NCBI GenBank assembly: GCA_027013095.1
Contig: JALUYI010000023.1
Coordinates: 62,001-126,000, forward strand
Origin: Paracoccaceae bacterium
Lineage (GTDB): Bacteria > Pseudomonadota > Alphaproteobacteria > Rhodobacterales > Rhodobacteraceae
Reading direction: 5' to 3'
Length of the DNA stretch: 64,000 nt
Shown here: positions 54,392 to 62,370 of the stretch, one piece after another
Numbering within the stretch: position 1 is the first letter of the stretch
Layout of the letters: each line of letters starts with the position of its first letter
Notes under the pieces: generated by a model
What the model was told of the DNA's origin: nothing
Databases searched by the model: none
The model's input: the letters and a program-made list of their open reading frames with translations, nothing else
Position numbers and translations under genes: made by a program

Positions 54392-54892
54392 ATGACCCGC
54401 GAAGACATGACCCGCGAAGAAATCCAGTCCCTGCCCTACCGTCCCTGCGCCGGCATGATGTTGTGCAACCGCGAGGGCAAGATATTTGCCGGCCAGCGCA
54501 TCGACAGCGCACTGGATGCCTGGCAAATGCCACAGGGCGGGATCGAGCCGGGCGAGGAGCCACGTGAGGCGGCCTTGCGCGAACTGCGTGAGGAAACCGG
54601 GATCCCCGCCGATGCAGTCGAGATCATCGCCGAAACCAAGGACTGGATACCCTATGACCTGCCGCACCATCTGGTGCCAAAACTGTGGAATGGTCGCTAT
54701 CGCGGACAGAAACAACGCTGGTTCCTGATGCGCTTTGTCGGTGAGGATTCGCAGATCAATATCGAAACAGACCACCCCGAATTCAACCGTTGGTGCTGGC
54801 TGCCCGCCAATGAGCTGCTGGCCCGGATCGTTCCGTTCAAACGGGACACCTATGAGCGTGTCATCCGCGAGTTTCACGACCAGATCGCCTGA
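54392..54892 (+). CDS. rppH: RNA pyrophosphohydrolase
   Basis: A 166-residue NUDIX enzyme that removes pyrophosphate from the 5' end of mRNA and starts its decay. The family marks are [38 protein letters not shown] and the NUDIX box ([23 protein letters not shown]). The start region is duplicated: ATGACCCGCGAAGAC and ATGACCCGCGAAGAA stand in tandem (54392-54421), giving [10 protein letters not shown]. The first ATG follows AGG within 5 nt; either may be used. Confidence 0.93.
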   Translation: MTREDMTREEIQSLPYRPCAGMMLCNREGKIFAGQRIDSALDAWQMPQGGIEPGEEPREAALRELREETGIPADAVEIIAETKDWIPYDLPHHLVPKLWNGRYRGQKQRWFLMRFVGEDSQINIETDHPEFNRWCWLPANELLARIVPFKRDTYERVIREFHDQIA

Positions 54893-54972
54893 GACCACCC
54901 ACCGGGCAGTGCCCTTCCCGAGATTGCTGTCGTCAGAGGAACCTCGGGAGGTCAAGTTTTGACTCCATTATA

Positions 54973-54987
54973 GAACAAAACATGAAT
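54973..54987 (+). promoter_or_regulatory. LexA-like box at dnaE2
   Basis: GAAC-AAAACAT-GAAT is 7 of 8 bases of the alphaproteobacterial LexA consensus GAAC-N7-GAAC. It lies 12 bp before the dnaE2 ATG and overlaps the -10 position (54982-54987) set by the TTGACT (54959-54964) 17 bp upstream. Binding would block transcription until the SOS response. Confidence 0.65.
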
Positions 54988-54998
54988 ATACTGCCTGT

Positions 54999-57887
54999 AT
55001 GGATTTTGCGGAACTCAACATTACCTCGAATTTTACCTTTTTGACCGGCGGCTCCCACCCCGAGGAATATGCCGAGGCGGCGGCTCTGATGGGGCTGTCG
55101 GCCTTTGCCATTGCCGATGAAAACACCGTCGCGGGAATCGTGCGCGCCCACACGCAACTGCGCGAGATTGCGCGGCAAGTCAATATCCGTCGAGCCTTTG
55201 GTCAAGTCGGTCCGCCGGGGCCCGCCCGCGTTACCACGTTTGCCACCTCGGCCCATATCTTCAACATTCCACGCCTGCTGCCGGCGGCACGGATCAAGCT
55301 GCATGACGGTTTTTCCCTGACGGCCCTGCCCCGAAATCGCCGCGCATGGGGGCGGCTGTGCCGGATCCTATCGCGGGGCCGACAACGGGCCGACAAAGGC
55401 CGGTGCCTCTTGCGCCTACCCGATATTCTGGAGCAGGGCGATGAAATCGAGATCCTGTTGCACCCGCCGGAAAACCGAAGGTCACACGACTGGCAGACCA
55501 CAGCAAACCACCTGATCCTTCGGTTTCCCACGCAATGCAGCCTTCTGCTTGCGCCCGGTTATGACGGACAGGATCAGACCCGCTTTGCCCGCCTTAAAGC
55601 CCTCGCCCGAACCCTTGGCATTGCGCCAGTTGCCAGTGGCGCACCGATCATGCACCGGGCCAGCCGGCGTCCTCTGGTGGATGTCCTGACTGCAATCCGC
55701 ACCGGCAGACGGATTGATCAACTGGGTCGCGCCGCCCTTGCCAATGCCGAACAGCGCCTGCGCGCCACGGATGACATGCGTCGTCTTTTTGACGGGTTTG
55801 AACAGGCCATCAGGGAAAGCACACGGATTGCCGCGCGCTGCCAGTTCTCGCTGGACGAGCTGAAATACGAATACCCCTCCGAAGTGGCCGGGACAGAAAC
55901 CCCGGCCCAGCGTCTGTACCGCCTGGCCCATGCCGGTCTGAAATGGCGCTATCCCGGCGGCGCTCCGGCCCGGGTCAGGAATATGCTGGCACATGAGTTG
56001 GCGTTGATCTCAAAACTTGAATACGAACCCTATTTCCTGACCGTCCGGGACATCGTGACATTCGCGCGCGCCCGCGGCATCCTGTGTCAGGGGCGCGGCT
56101 CGGCGGCCAATTCAGTGACCTGCTACCTGCTGGGGGTAACCTCGGTCTCGCCCGAGATCGGCGCGATGGTATTTGAACGGTTCGTATCCGAAGCCCGCGA
56201 CGAGCCACCCGATATTGATGTCGATTTCGAACACGAGCGCCGGGAAGAGGTGATCCAGCATATCTATGAAAAATATGGGCGCCACCGCGCCGGCCTCTGC
56301 GCCACCGTGATCCATTACCGCGGCAAGCGCGCCATCCGCGAGGCCGGACGCGCGATGGGGTTGAGCGAAGACACAATCTCGGCCCTGTCCGGGCAGCTCT
56401 GGGGCTGGGGTCGCGGTGGCCAACCCGAAACCCGGCTGCGTGAAATCGGCCTTGACCCGGATGATCCGCACCTGCGCCTGACCCTGCAGCTTTGTACCGA
56501 GATCCGTGGCTTTCCGCGCCACCTGTCCCAGCATGTCGGCGGCTTCATCATCACCAAGGGGCGGCTGGATGAACTGGTTCCGATCGAGAATGCCGCGATG
56601 GAGGACCGCACGGTGATCTGCTGGGACAAGGATGACATCGACGCCTTGGGCATTCTCAAGGTCGATATCCTCAGTCTGGGAATGTTGACCTGCATCCGAA
56701 AGGCGCTGGATCTGATCCGCATGCACCACCGGACCGATTACAGTCTTGCAACCTTGCCCCCCGAAGATCCCGCCGTTTACGACATGCTGAGCCGTGCCGA
56801 CAGTATCGGGGTGTTTCAGGTGGAAAGCCGCGCGCAGATGAATTTCCTGCCGCGGATGCGACCCCGGACATTTTACGATCTGGTGATCGAGGTGGCTATC
56901 ATCCGCCCCGGCCCCATTCAGGGCGACATGGTGCATCCCTATATCCGGCGACGCAATGGTCAAGACCCTGTTACCCTGCCCTCGGATGCGCTGGGAGAAG
57001 TGCTGGGAAAAACCCTCGGAGTACCATTGTTTCAGGAACAGGCCATGCAGATTGCCATTATCGGCGCGGGGTTCAGCCCAGATGAGGCCGACCGCCTGCG
57101 CCGCTCGCTGGCGACATTCAAGAAACACGGCAGCGTCAGCGAATTTCAGAACCGGTTTTTGCGGGGAATGCGCGCCAACGGCTATGATGACGATTTTTCC
57201 GCCCGCTGCTTTGCCCAGATCGAGGGATTCGGCTCTTACGGGTTCCCCGAAAGCCACGCGGCAAGTTTTGCCTTTCTGGTTTATGCCAGCGCCTGGATCA
57301 AATGTCATCACCCCGGCATTTTCGCCTGCGCCTTGCTCAACAGCCAGCCAATGGGTTTTTATGCACCCGCGCAAATCGTCCGCGATGCCCGGGCGCACGA
57401 GGTCGTGGTGCGTCCGGTCTCGATCAACGCCAGCTTCTGGGATAACGTGATGGAACCTGACGGCAACGGGGGTCTGGCCTTGCGCCTCGGGTTCCGGCAG
57501 ATCAAAGCCATGCGCGAAGACGAGGCCACATGGATTAGCGCAGCCCGCGGCAACGGCTATCAAACCATTGACGATGTCTGGCGGCGCGCAGGAACGCCGC
57601 CGCGCCTGCTTTACAAACTGGCCGAAGCGGATGTGTTTGCCGATCTGGGCCTCAGCCGCCGCGAGTCCCTCTGGCAGGCCCGTGCCCTGACCTCGCGCGC
57701 GCCTCTGCCCCTGTTTGATCGCGATCTGGACGGCGAGGGGATTGCCGAACCCAAACCCCACCTGCCTGAAATGAGCGAGGGCGAACATATCATCGAGGAC
57801 TACTCGGCCATGCACCTGACCCTGCGCCGCCATCCCGTTGCACTGCTGAGGGCGCAATTGACCCCTCAACTGCAGACCCCTTCGTGA
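54999..57887 (+). CDS. dnaE2: error-prone DNA polymerase, C-terminally short
   Basis: A 962-residue polymerase III alpha-subunit homologue (DnaE2 type) for translesion synthesis. The N-terminal PHP region starts MDFAELNITSNFTFLTGGSHPEEYAEAA. The polymerase core has FARARGILCQGRGSAANSVTCYLLGVT and the catalytic Asp pair in EPPDIDVDFEHERREEVI, then LSQHVGGFIITKGRL and GVFQVESRAQMNFLPRM. The polypeptide ends soon after MHLTLRRHPVALLR, where typical DnaE2 proteins continue about 100 residues with an OB-fold (usually containing a VLVRQRPGTA-like motif). No imuA/imuB is in the window. It starts at 54999 behind a LexA-like box. Confidence 0.9.
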   Translation: MDFAELNITSNFTFLTGGSHPEEYAEAAALMGLSAFAIADENTVAGIVRAHTQLREIARQVNIRRAFGQVGPPGPARVTTFATSAHIFNIPRLLPAARIKLHDGFSLTALPRNRRAWGRLCRILSRGRQRADKGRCLLRLPDILEQGDEIEILLHPPENRRSHDWQTTANHLILRFPTQCSLLLAPGYDGQDQTRFARLKALARTLGIAPVASGAPIMHRASRRPLVDVLTAIRTGRRIDQLGRAALANAEQRLRATDDMRRLFDGFEQAIRESTRIAARCQFSLDELKYEYPSEVAGTETPAQRLYRLAHAGLKWRYPGGAPARVRNMLAHELALISKLEYEPYFLTVRDIVTFARARGILCQGRGSAANSVTCYLLGVTSVSPEIGAMVFERFVSEARDEPPDIDVDFEHERREEVIQHIYEKYGRHRAGLCATVIHYRGKRAIREAGRAMGLSEDTISALSGQLWGWGRGGQPETRLREIGLDPDDPHLRLTLQLCTEIRGFPRHLSQHVGGFIITKGRLDELVPIENAAMEDRTVICWDKDDIDALGILKVDILSLGMLTCIRKALDLIRMHHRTDYSLATLPPEDPAVYDMLSRADSIGVFQVESRAQMNFLPRMRPRTFYDLVIEVAIIRPGPIQGDMVHPYIRRRNGQDPVTLPSDALGEVLGKTLGVPLFQEQAMQIAIIGAGFSPDEADRLRRSLATFKKHGSVSEFQNRFLRGMRANGYDDDFSARCFAQIEGFGSYGFPESHAASFAFLVYASAWIKCHHPGIFACALLNSQPMGFYAPAQIVRDARAHEVVVRPVSINASFWDNVMEPDGNGGLALRLGFRQIKAMREDEATWISAARGNGYQTIDDVWRRAGTPPRLLYKLAEADVFADLGLSRRESLWQARALTSRAPLPLFDRDLDGEGIAEPKPHLPEMSEGEHIIEDYSAMHLTLRRHPVALLRAQLTPQLQTPS

Positions 57888-57980
57888 CAATCCGGGGGGG
57901 CCGCAGGGCGGATATCTGCTGGCGACCCTCATCACCGCGGCGCCTTGTGGTCGGGCAGACCCCGCCATATGGTGCGCGCC

Positions 57981-59165
57981 ATGCAACGCGCAATTGTCAT
58001 AGGCGGAGGGCCCGCCGGCCTGATGGCGGCCGAAACGCTGGCCGACCGGGGGATCCGGGCCACAATCTTTGACGCCAAGGCCACCTTTGGGCGCAAGTTG
58101 CTGATGGCCGGGAAATCCGGTCTGAATTTGACCAAGAATGAACCGTTTGAAAAATTCCTCGGCCACTATGGGATCGCCAGCGACTGGCTGCGACCGATGC
58201 TGAGCGCATTTTCAAACCGGGATGTGCAAAGCTGGGCCGAAACATTGGGACAACCCACGTTCACCGGCAGCAGCGGGCGTGTTTTTCCAAAAGCAATGAA
58301 GGCCAGCCCTCTGTTGCGCGCGTGGTTGCGGCGCTTGTCAGACAAGGGCGTCACCATGAGGTCGCGCTGCGACTGGCGTGGCTGGCAGAATGATGAGGCG
58401 ATTTTTGCAACCAACGAGGGGCAGGCCCCCCATCGCGCAGATGTAACCGTTCTGGCCCTTGGCGGCGGCAGTTGGCCGCGACTCGGCGCGACCGGCACGT
58501 GGCGCCGGATCCTTGCGGATCGAGGCGTTGACATCGCGCCATTTCAACCGGCAAACGCCGGGGTTCGGATCACATGGTCCCCGCAGATGCGCAAATTTTT
58601 CGGCCAGCCCGTCAAATCCTGCCGCCTTTCGGCCGGCAACAGCCAGACGCGCGGCGAATTCGTCATTTCACGACACGGGCTGGAGGGCGGCGGCGTCTAT
58701 TCCGTCAGTGCCGCCCTGCGCGATGGCAGAGTGCTGCGACTGGACCTTGTGCCCGATATTGATCGGGCCACGGTGCAGAGCCGCCTATCACGCCCGCGCG
58801 CAAAGCTGAGCCTCAGCAACCATCTGCGCAAGACCCTGAACCTTGGGGGCACGCGCCTGGCATTGCTGAACGAATTTGCCCACCCGCTGCCCAAAGAACC
58901 CGCTGATCTGGCCCGGATGATCAAGTCTCTGCCGATCCGGCACGACGGGCTTGCGCCCCTTGAACAGGCGATCTCGACTGCGGGCGGCATTCGGCGCCGG
59001 GCCGTGGGCATGGATTTGATGCTATCCACGCTGCCCGGCGTTTTCGTCGCCGGCGAGATGCTGGACTGGGAGGCGCCAACCGGCGGGTATCTGCTGACCG
59101 CCTGCCTTGCAACCGGGCGCTGGGCGGGGGTGGGGGCGGCGGATTATCTAGCGCGATCCGGTTGA
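57981..59165 (+). CDS. HI0933-type NAD(P)/FAD-dependent oxidoreductase
   Basis: A 394-residue flavoprotein of the HI0933/BaiN group (TIGR03862-like). The N-terminal FAD motif is AIVIGGGPAGLMAAETLADRG, followed by GRKLLMAGKSGLNLT, and the C-terminal FAD-contact GEMLDWEAPTGGYLLTACLATG is typical. The biochemical role of this family is unsettled. The start at 57981 (MQRAIVIGGG) has no strong ribosome site; ATG at 57969 is an alternative. It follows the dnaE2 stop by 93 bp. Confidence 0.85.
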   Translation: MQRAIVIGGGPAGLMAAETLADRGIRATIFDAKATFGRKLLMAGKSGLNLTKNEPFEKFLGHYGIASDWLRPMLSAFSNRDVQSWAETLGQPTFTGSSGRVFPKAMKASPLLRAWLRRLSDKGVTMRSRCDWRGWQNDEAIFATNEGQAPHRADVTVLALGGGSWPRLGATGTWRRILADRGVDIAPFQPANAGVRITWSPQMRKFFGQPVKSCRLSAGNSQTRGEFVISRHGLEGGGVYSVSAALRDGRVLRLDLVPDIDRATVQSRLSRPRAKLSLSNHLRKTLNLGGTRLALLNEFAHPLPKEPADLARMIKSLPIRHDGLAPLEQAISTAGGIRRRAVGMDLMLSTLPGVFVAGEMLDWEAPTGGYLLTACLATGRWAGVGAADYLARSG

Positions 59166-59213
59166 AACGGCGCCGCGGGCGTGGCACGTTTACCCCAGAC
59201 GTCAGGAGACAAA

Positions 59214-60221
59214 ATGACCAAAATCAATCTCAACCTTGAGGATGCCCGCGACCTTGCAAACAGGTGTCTCAAGCACAACGGCTGTGATAACGCAAACGCG
59301 GCGGCGGCAGCGGATCGCATGATCGAGGCCGAACGCGACGGCTGTGCGTCGCACGGTCTGTTTCGCTTGCCGTGGTATGTCTCGGGCGTGAAATCCGGAC
59401 GCGTCAACGGGCAGGCGCGCCCGCGCGTAACCCAACTGGCCCCGGCGGTCATTGGCGTCGATGGAGATGGCGGGTTTGCCCCGCTCGGCCAGAAAATCGC
59501 CCACGACGCGCTGGTTGGATGCGCGCGCGCGCAGGGGATTGCCGCCGTCGCCCTGACCAACATGTTCCATATTGCGGCCATGTGGCCCGAGGTTGAAGAC
59601 CTCGCCAACGAGGGGCTTTGCGCGATGGCCATGACCGCGTCATACCCATATGTGGCCCCCGCCGGCGGCATCAAGGCGCTTTATGGCACCAACCCCATCG
59701 GCTTTGCCTGGCCGCGCAGGGATGCGCCGCCGCTGGTTTTTGATCAGGCCTCCTCGGCCATGGCACGCGGGGAAATCCAGATCGCGGCGCGCGATGGCCG
59801 CCCGGTTCCGATAACTGCCGGGATCGGCCCTAAGGGCGAGGCCACGACAGACCCCAATGTCGTCCTTAAGGGGGCACAACTGGGTTTTGGCGGATACAAG
59901 GGGGCGGCGCTGGCGATGATGGTGGAACTGCTTGCAGGTCCCTTGATTGGCGAGATGTTGAGTTTTGAGGCCGCCAAAGACGACGCCGGGCGCGGCGGGC
60001 CGCCCAAAGGCGGTGAGTTCATACTCGCGATGGACCCGGCCCTGTTCGGGGATCCCGAGGGATTTCTTGATCATGGCGAGCGCTTGATTGCCGAGATCCT
60101 TGCCCAAGAGGGCACCCGCCTGCCCGGGGCGCGGCGGCTGGAGCAGCGCCAGAAAACGCCGCAGGCGGGAATAACCATCCCCCAATCCCTCTATCAGGAG
60201 ATTACCGAGCTTTTGGCATAG
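59214..60221 (+). CDS. Ldh_2-family malate/L-lactate-type oxidoreductase
   Basis: A 335-residue NAD(P)H-dependent reductase of the malate/lactate/sulfolactate dehydrogenase family. It shows GCASHGLFRLPWYVSGVKSGRVNG (catalytic His), NMFHIAAMWPEVEDLANEG, YGTNPIGFAWP and GYKGAALAMMVELLAGPL. In proteobacteria, similar proteins reduce delta-1-piperideine-2-carboxylate or pyrroline-2-carboxylate. The start is the ATG at 59214 (MTKINLNLEDARDL) with AGGAG 6 nt upstream; the upstream extension is unsupported. It converges with the GST gene. Confidence 0.85.
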   Translation: MTKINLNLEDARDLANRCLKHNGCDNANAAAAADRMIEAERDGCASHGLFRLPWYVSGVKSGRVNGQARPRVTQLAPAVIGVDGDGGFAPLGQKIAHDALVGCARAQGIAAVALTNMFHIAAMWPEVEDLANEGLCAMAMTASYPYVAPAGGIKALYGTNPIGFAWPRRDAPPLVFDQASSAMARGEIQIAARDGRPVPITAGIGPKGEATTDPNVVLKGAQLGFGGYKGAALAMMVELLAGPLIGEMLSFEAAKDDAGRGGPPKGGEFILAMDPALFGDPEGFLDHGERLIAEILAQEGTRLPGARRLEQRQKTPQAGITIPQSLYQEITELLA

Positions 60222-60244
60222 ATGCGATCTCGGGCAAGGCCGCT

Positions 60245-60832
60245 TTAGGCAGCCTGCGCGCGTTTGTAGGCGGGGCGCGCTGTTGCCCGGGCGACATAAT
60301 CGTTGACGCTGGTTTCGGGGATTTCAAACGATGCTCCCCGTGCCCATGTCGCGCAATGAACGGCCACAATATCGGCAATCGTAAAGACATCGCCCATCAG
60401 ATATGTCTTGTCCCCCAGACGCCGGGCGAGGGTTTTCATCGAGCGCGCGAACTCCCATCTCAAGGTGTCCTTGATCTCGGGGACGCGTTTGTCCTCGGGC
60501 AGAACGAAACTATTGCGCGCAGCCGTCCACAGGGTGCCATCCATTTCATCACATGCAAACTGGGTCAGGCTGTCCTGCCGGGCCCGCTGCAGCGAGCCTG
60601 CGGGAAAGGTCAGCTTGCCATGCTTGTCGGCCAGAAACTGCATGATCGCAACCGAATCGGTAATTGGCGTATCATCGACCAGAAAAACCGGGATTTTTCC
60701 CGACGGGTTCAGGGCCCGAACCCGATCCGAGCGCGGGTCAGCCGGCTCGAACTCATACGCAAGGTCCATTTCCTCAAGCGCCCACAAGACGCGAAAGGCA
60801 CGGCTTTTCTTGCCGCCAATCAGTTTATACAT
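60245..60832 (-). CDS. glutathione S-transferase family protein
   Basis: A 195-residue protein with an N-terminal thioredoxin-like domain (MYKLIGGKKSRAFRVLWALEEMDLAYEF; the cis-Pro at NPSGKIPVFLVDD) and a helical C-terminal domain (LARRLGDKTYLMGDVFTIADIVAVHC, the hydrophobic-staple Asp). The active-site residue near the N-terminus is probably Ser10 of KKSRAF. The substrate is unknown. AAGGGAG precedes the ATG at 60832. It lies downstream of holA on the same strand. Confidence 0.88.
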   Translation of the reverse strand: MYKLIGGKKSRAFRVLWALEEMDLAYEFEPADPRSDRVRALNPSGKIPVFLVDDTPITDSVAIMQFLADKHGKLTFPAGSLQRARQDSLTQFACDEMDGTLWTAARNSFVLPEDKRVPEIKDTLRWEFARSMKTLARRLGDKTYLMGDVFTIADIVAVHCATWARGASFEIPETSVNDYVARATARPAYKRAQAA

Positions 60833-60853
60833 GTTTCTTCTCCCTTGATCTGT

Positions 60854-61876
60854 TCAGCTTCGGGCCATCATGGCAATGCGGATAAAGGCACGTTCCAGCA
60901 TCGCCTGCGCTGGCACGGGCCGGGCACTGCGCAGCGCCAGATCCGTGTCCATCAGAATACCCAGCATGTTTTCCACCTTGTGAACCCCCAGCGCGCGGGC
61001 CTGACGCGACATGCGCTCGCGGCGCGCTCCAAAAACGGGCGGGCGCGACGCCATCAACCCGGCCTCGGGGCCTTTGGGGTGGCTGACCGCGTGATGAAGG
61101 GTGCGAAAATGCCGCGTCGCACCGATGCAGATCGTTGTCGGGTTCAACCCCTGTCCTTGCAGACGTCGCATCAGCGGAGCAACCTCAGCGACGCGGGCTT
61201 CGGCGATCAGGTTGATGGCATCATCCAGCGCTGCCTCGCTGCTTGACGGCGCGACGGCGGCAATGTCAGCCGAGGTGGTTGGCGTCTCGTCCTGCCATTT
61301 GTAAAGCGCGAGTTTCTCGATCATTTGGGCGAAATCACCGGGATCGAGCGCCCGGGACAAGGCGATCAGGTCGGTCATCGCCACCTCGCCCAGAGGGGCA
61401 ATGCCGGCCTTTTTTAAGGCACTCTCGACATCCGCGCGCGAGGGCGGATCGGTATAAACGGGAGCGGCACAGGCGCTGCGATGGGTCTCAAACAGCTTGC
61501 GCAGGCTTGAGCGGGCCGCAAGAGAGCCCGCGGTGACAACCAGGCTAGCGTCTCCGGGCTGCCAGTCGGACAGGGCCGCGCCCAGCGCCTTGGTTGCAAA
61601 ATCGCCGGCCTCCTGCACAAGGACCACGCGCGCCCCGGGGAAAAAACCTTGCGCTTTCATTGCGTCGGAAACCTGCGCGGGATCCTTGCGCAGCGCTGAG
61701 GCATGGATCTGGGTAAAGCGCATCTCTTCGTCTGCGTTTTCCCCGACAAGCGCCTTGACCAGTTGTTGCCGCCGCAGCGAAACGCGCATCCGGTCGGCCC
61801 CATAGACCAGAACGCCGGGGCAGTCCGCGCGGGGGTTGGCAAAAAACCGCACGGCCTCTTGTCCAGACAGTTTCAT
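60854..61876 (-). CDS. holA: DNA polymerase III delta subunit
   Basis: A 340-residue clamp-loader subunit that opens the beta clamp. It shows the AAA+-like delta layout: VLVYGADRMRVSLRRQQLVKALVG near the N-terminus, the FFPGARVVLVQEAGDFATK region and a C-terminal helical collar (EARVAEVAPLMRRLQGQGLNPTTICIGATRHFRTLH). The start ([13 protein letters not shown]) overlaps the lptE stop (ATGA). The leuS-lptE-holA order is typical of Proteobacteria. Confidence 0.95.
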   Translation of the reverse strand: MKLSGQEAVRFFANPRADCPGVLVYGADRMRVSLRRQQLVKALVGENADEEMRFTQIHASALRKDPAQVSDAMKAQGFFPGARVVLVQEAGDFATKALGAALSDWQPGDASLVVTAGSLAARSSLRKLFETHRSACAAPVYTDPPSRADVESALKKAGIAPLGEVAMTDLIALSRALDPGDFAQMIEKLALYKWQDETPTTSADIAAVAPSSSEAALDDAINLIAEARVAEVAPLMRRLQGQGLNPTTICIGATRHFRTLHHAVSHPKGPEAGLMASRPPVFGARRERMSRQARALGVHKVENMLGILMDTDLALRSARPVPAQAMLERAFIRIAMMARS

Positions 61877-62370
61877 GTTGGCCAGGTCACCGAATCAACC
61901 GCGATTTGCCGCGAGACCAGTGCGGCCAGTGCGAGGGCCAGACGTTTTCTGGCATCCTGCCGGGCGGTTTCGTTCATGAGTGTCTCGGCACTGCTGGTAT
62001 ACCCTGCAGTGTCGCGCATGCTCTGGCTGAAAACACGCGCACCGCTCTTGCTGTCGACAATCGATACGCTGATCTTGCCGCTCAGGGTGTGGCGCGCAAG
62101 GCCGCTGCTGGCAACGAGGGTTAGTTCTGTTTCCGTGATGGACAGATCCAGTGCTGCCCGGTAGCGCGCATCCGGGCGCGGGCGGCCAAACCGTCGTTCC
62201 AGCGCCTCAAGCAGAATGAAACCCTCGGGGCTGTCAATCAGATCAAAGCGGATATTTCCTTGCACCCCCCGCGCGGCACTGCCAGCCTTGTAAACGGGCC
62301 GGAACCCGCAACCGGCGACCAACACGGCCGGTAGCAAGGCAATCAGGGTTCTGCGGTCAAATGACAACAT
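61873..62370 (-). CDS. lptE: LPS-assembly lipoprotein LptE
   Basis: A 165-residue outer-membrane lipoprotein that partners LptD in LPS insertion. The lipoprotein signal ([20 protein letters not shown], then Cys21) is followed by the short conserved CGFRPVYK of alphaproteobacterial LptE. The rest is weakly conserved in this family. The ATG lies 14 nt inside the end of leuS, and the stop overlaps holA by 4 nt, so expression is coupled to both. Confidence 0.92.
   Translation of the reverse strand: MLSFDRRTLIALLPAVLVAGCGFRPVYKAGSAARGVQGNIRFDLIDSPEGFILLEALERRFGRPRPDARYRAALDLSITETELTLVASSGLARHTLSGKISVSIVDSKSGARVFSQSMRDTAGYTSSAETLMNETARQDARKRLALALAALVSRQIAVDSVTWPT

Noticed and set aside
56112-58166. 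684-codon open frame on the minus strand opposite dnaE2
   Set aside because: It is a high-GC shadow of dnaE2: composition is dominated by Gly/His/Gln/Arg typical of antisense frames, it has no recognisable domain, and the plus-strand frame holds all polymerase motifs.
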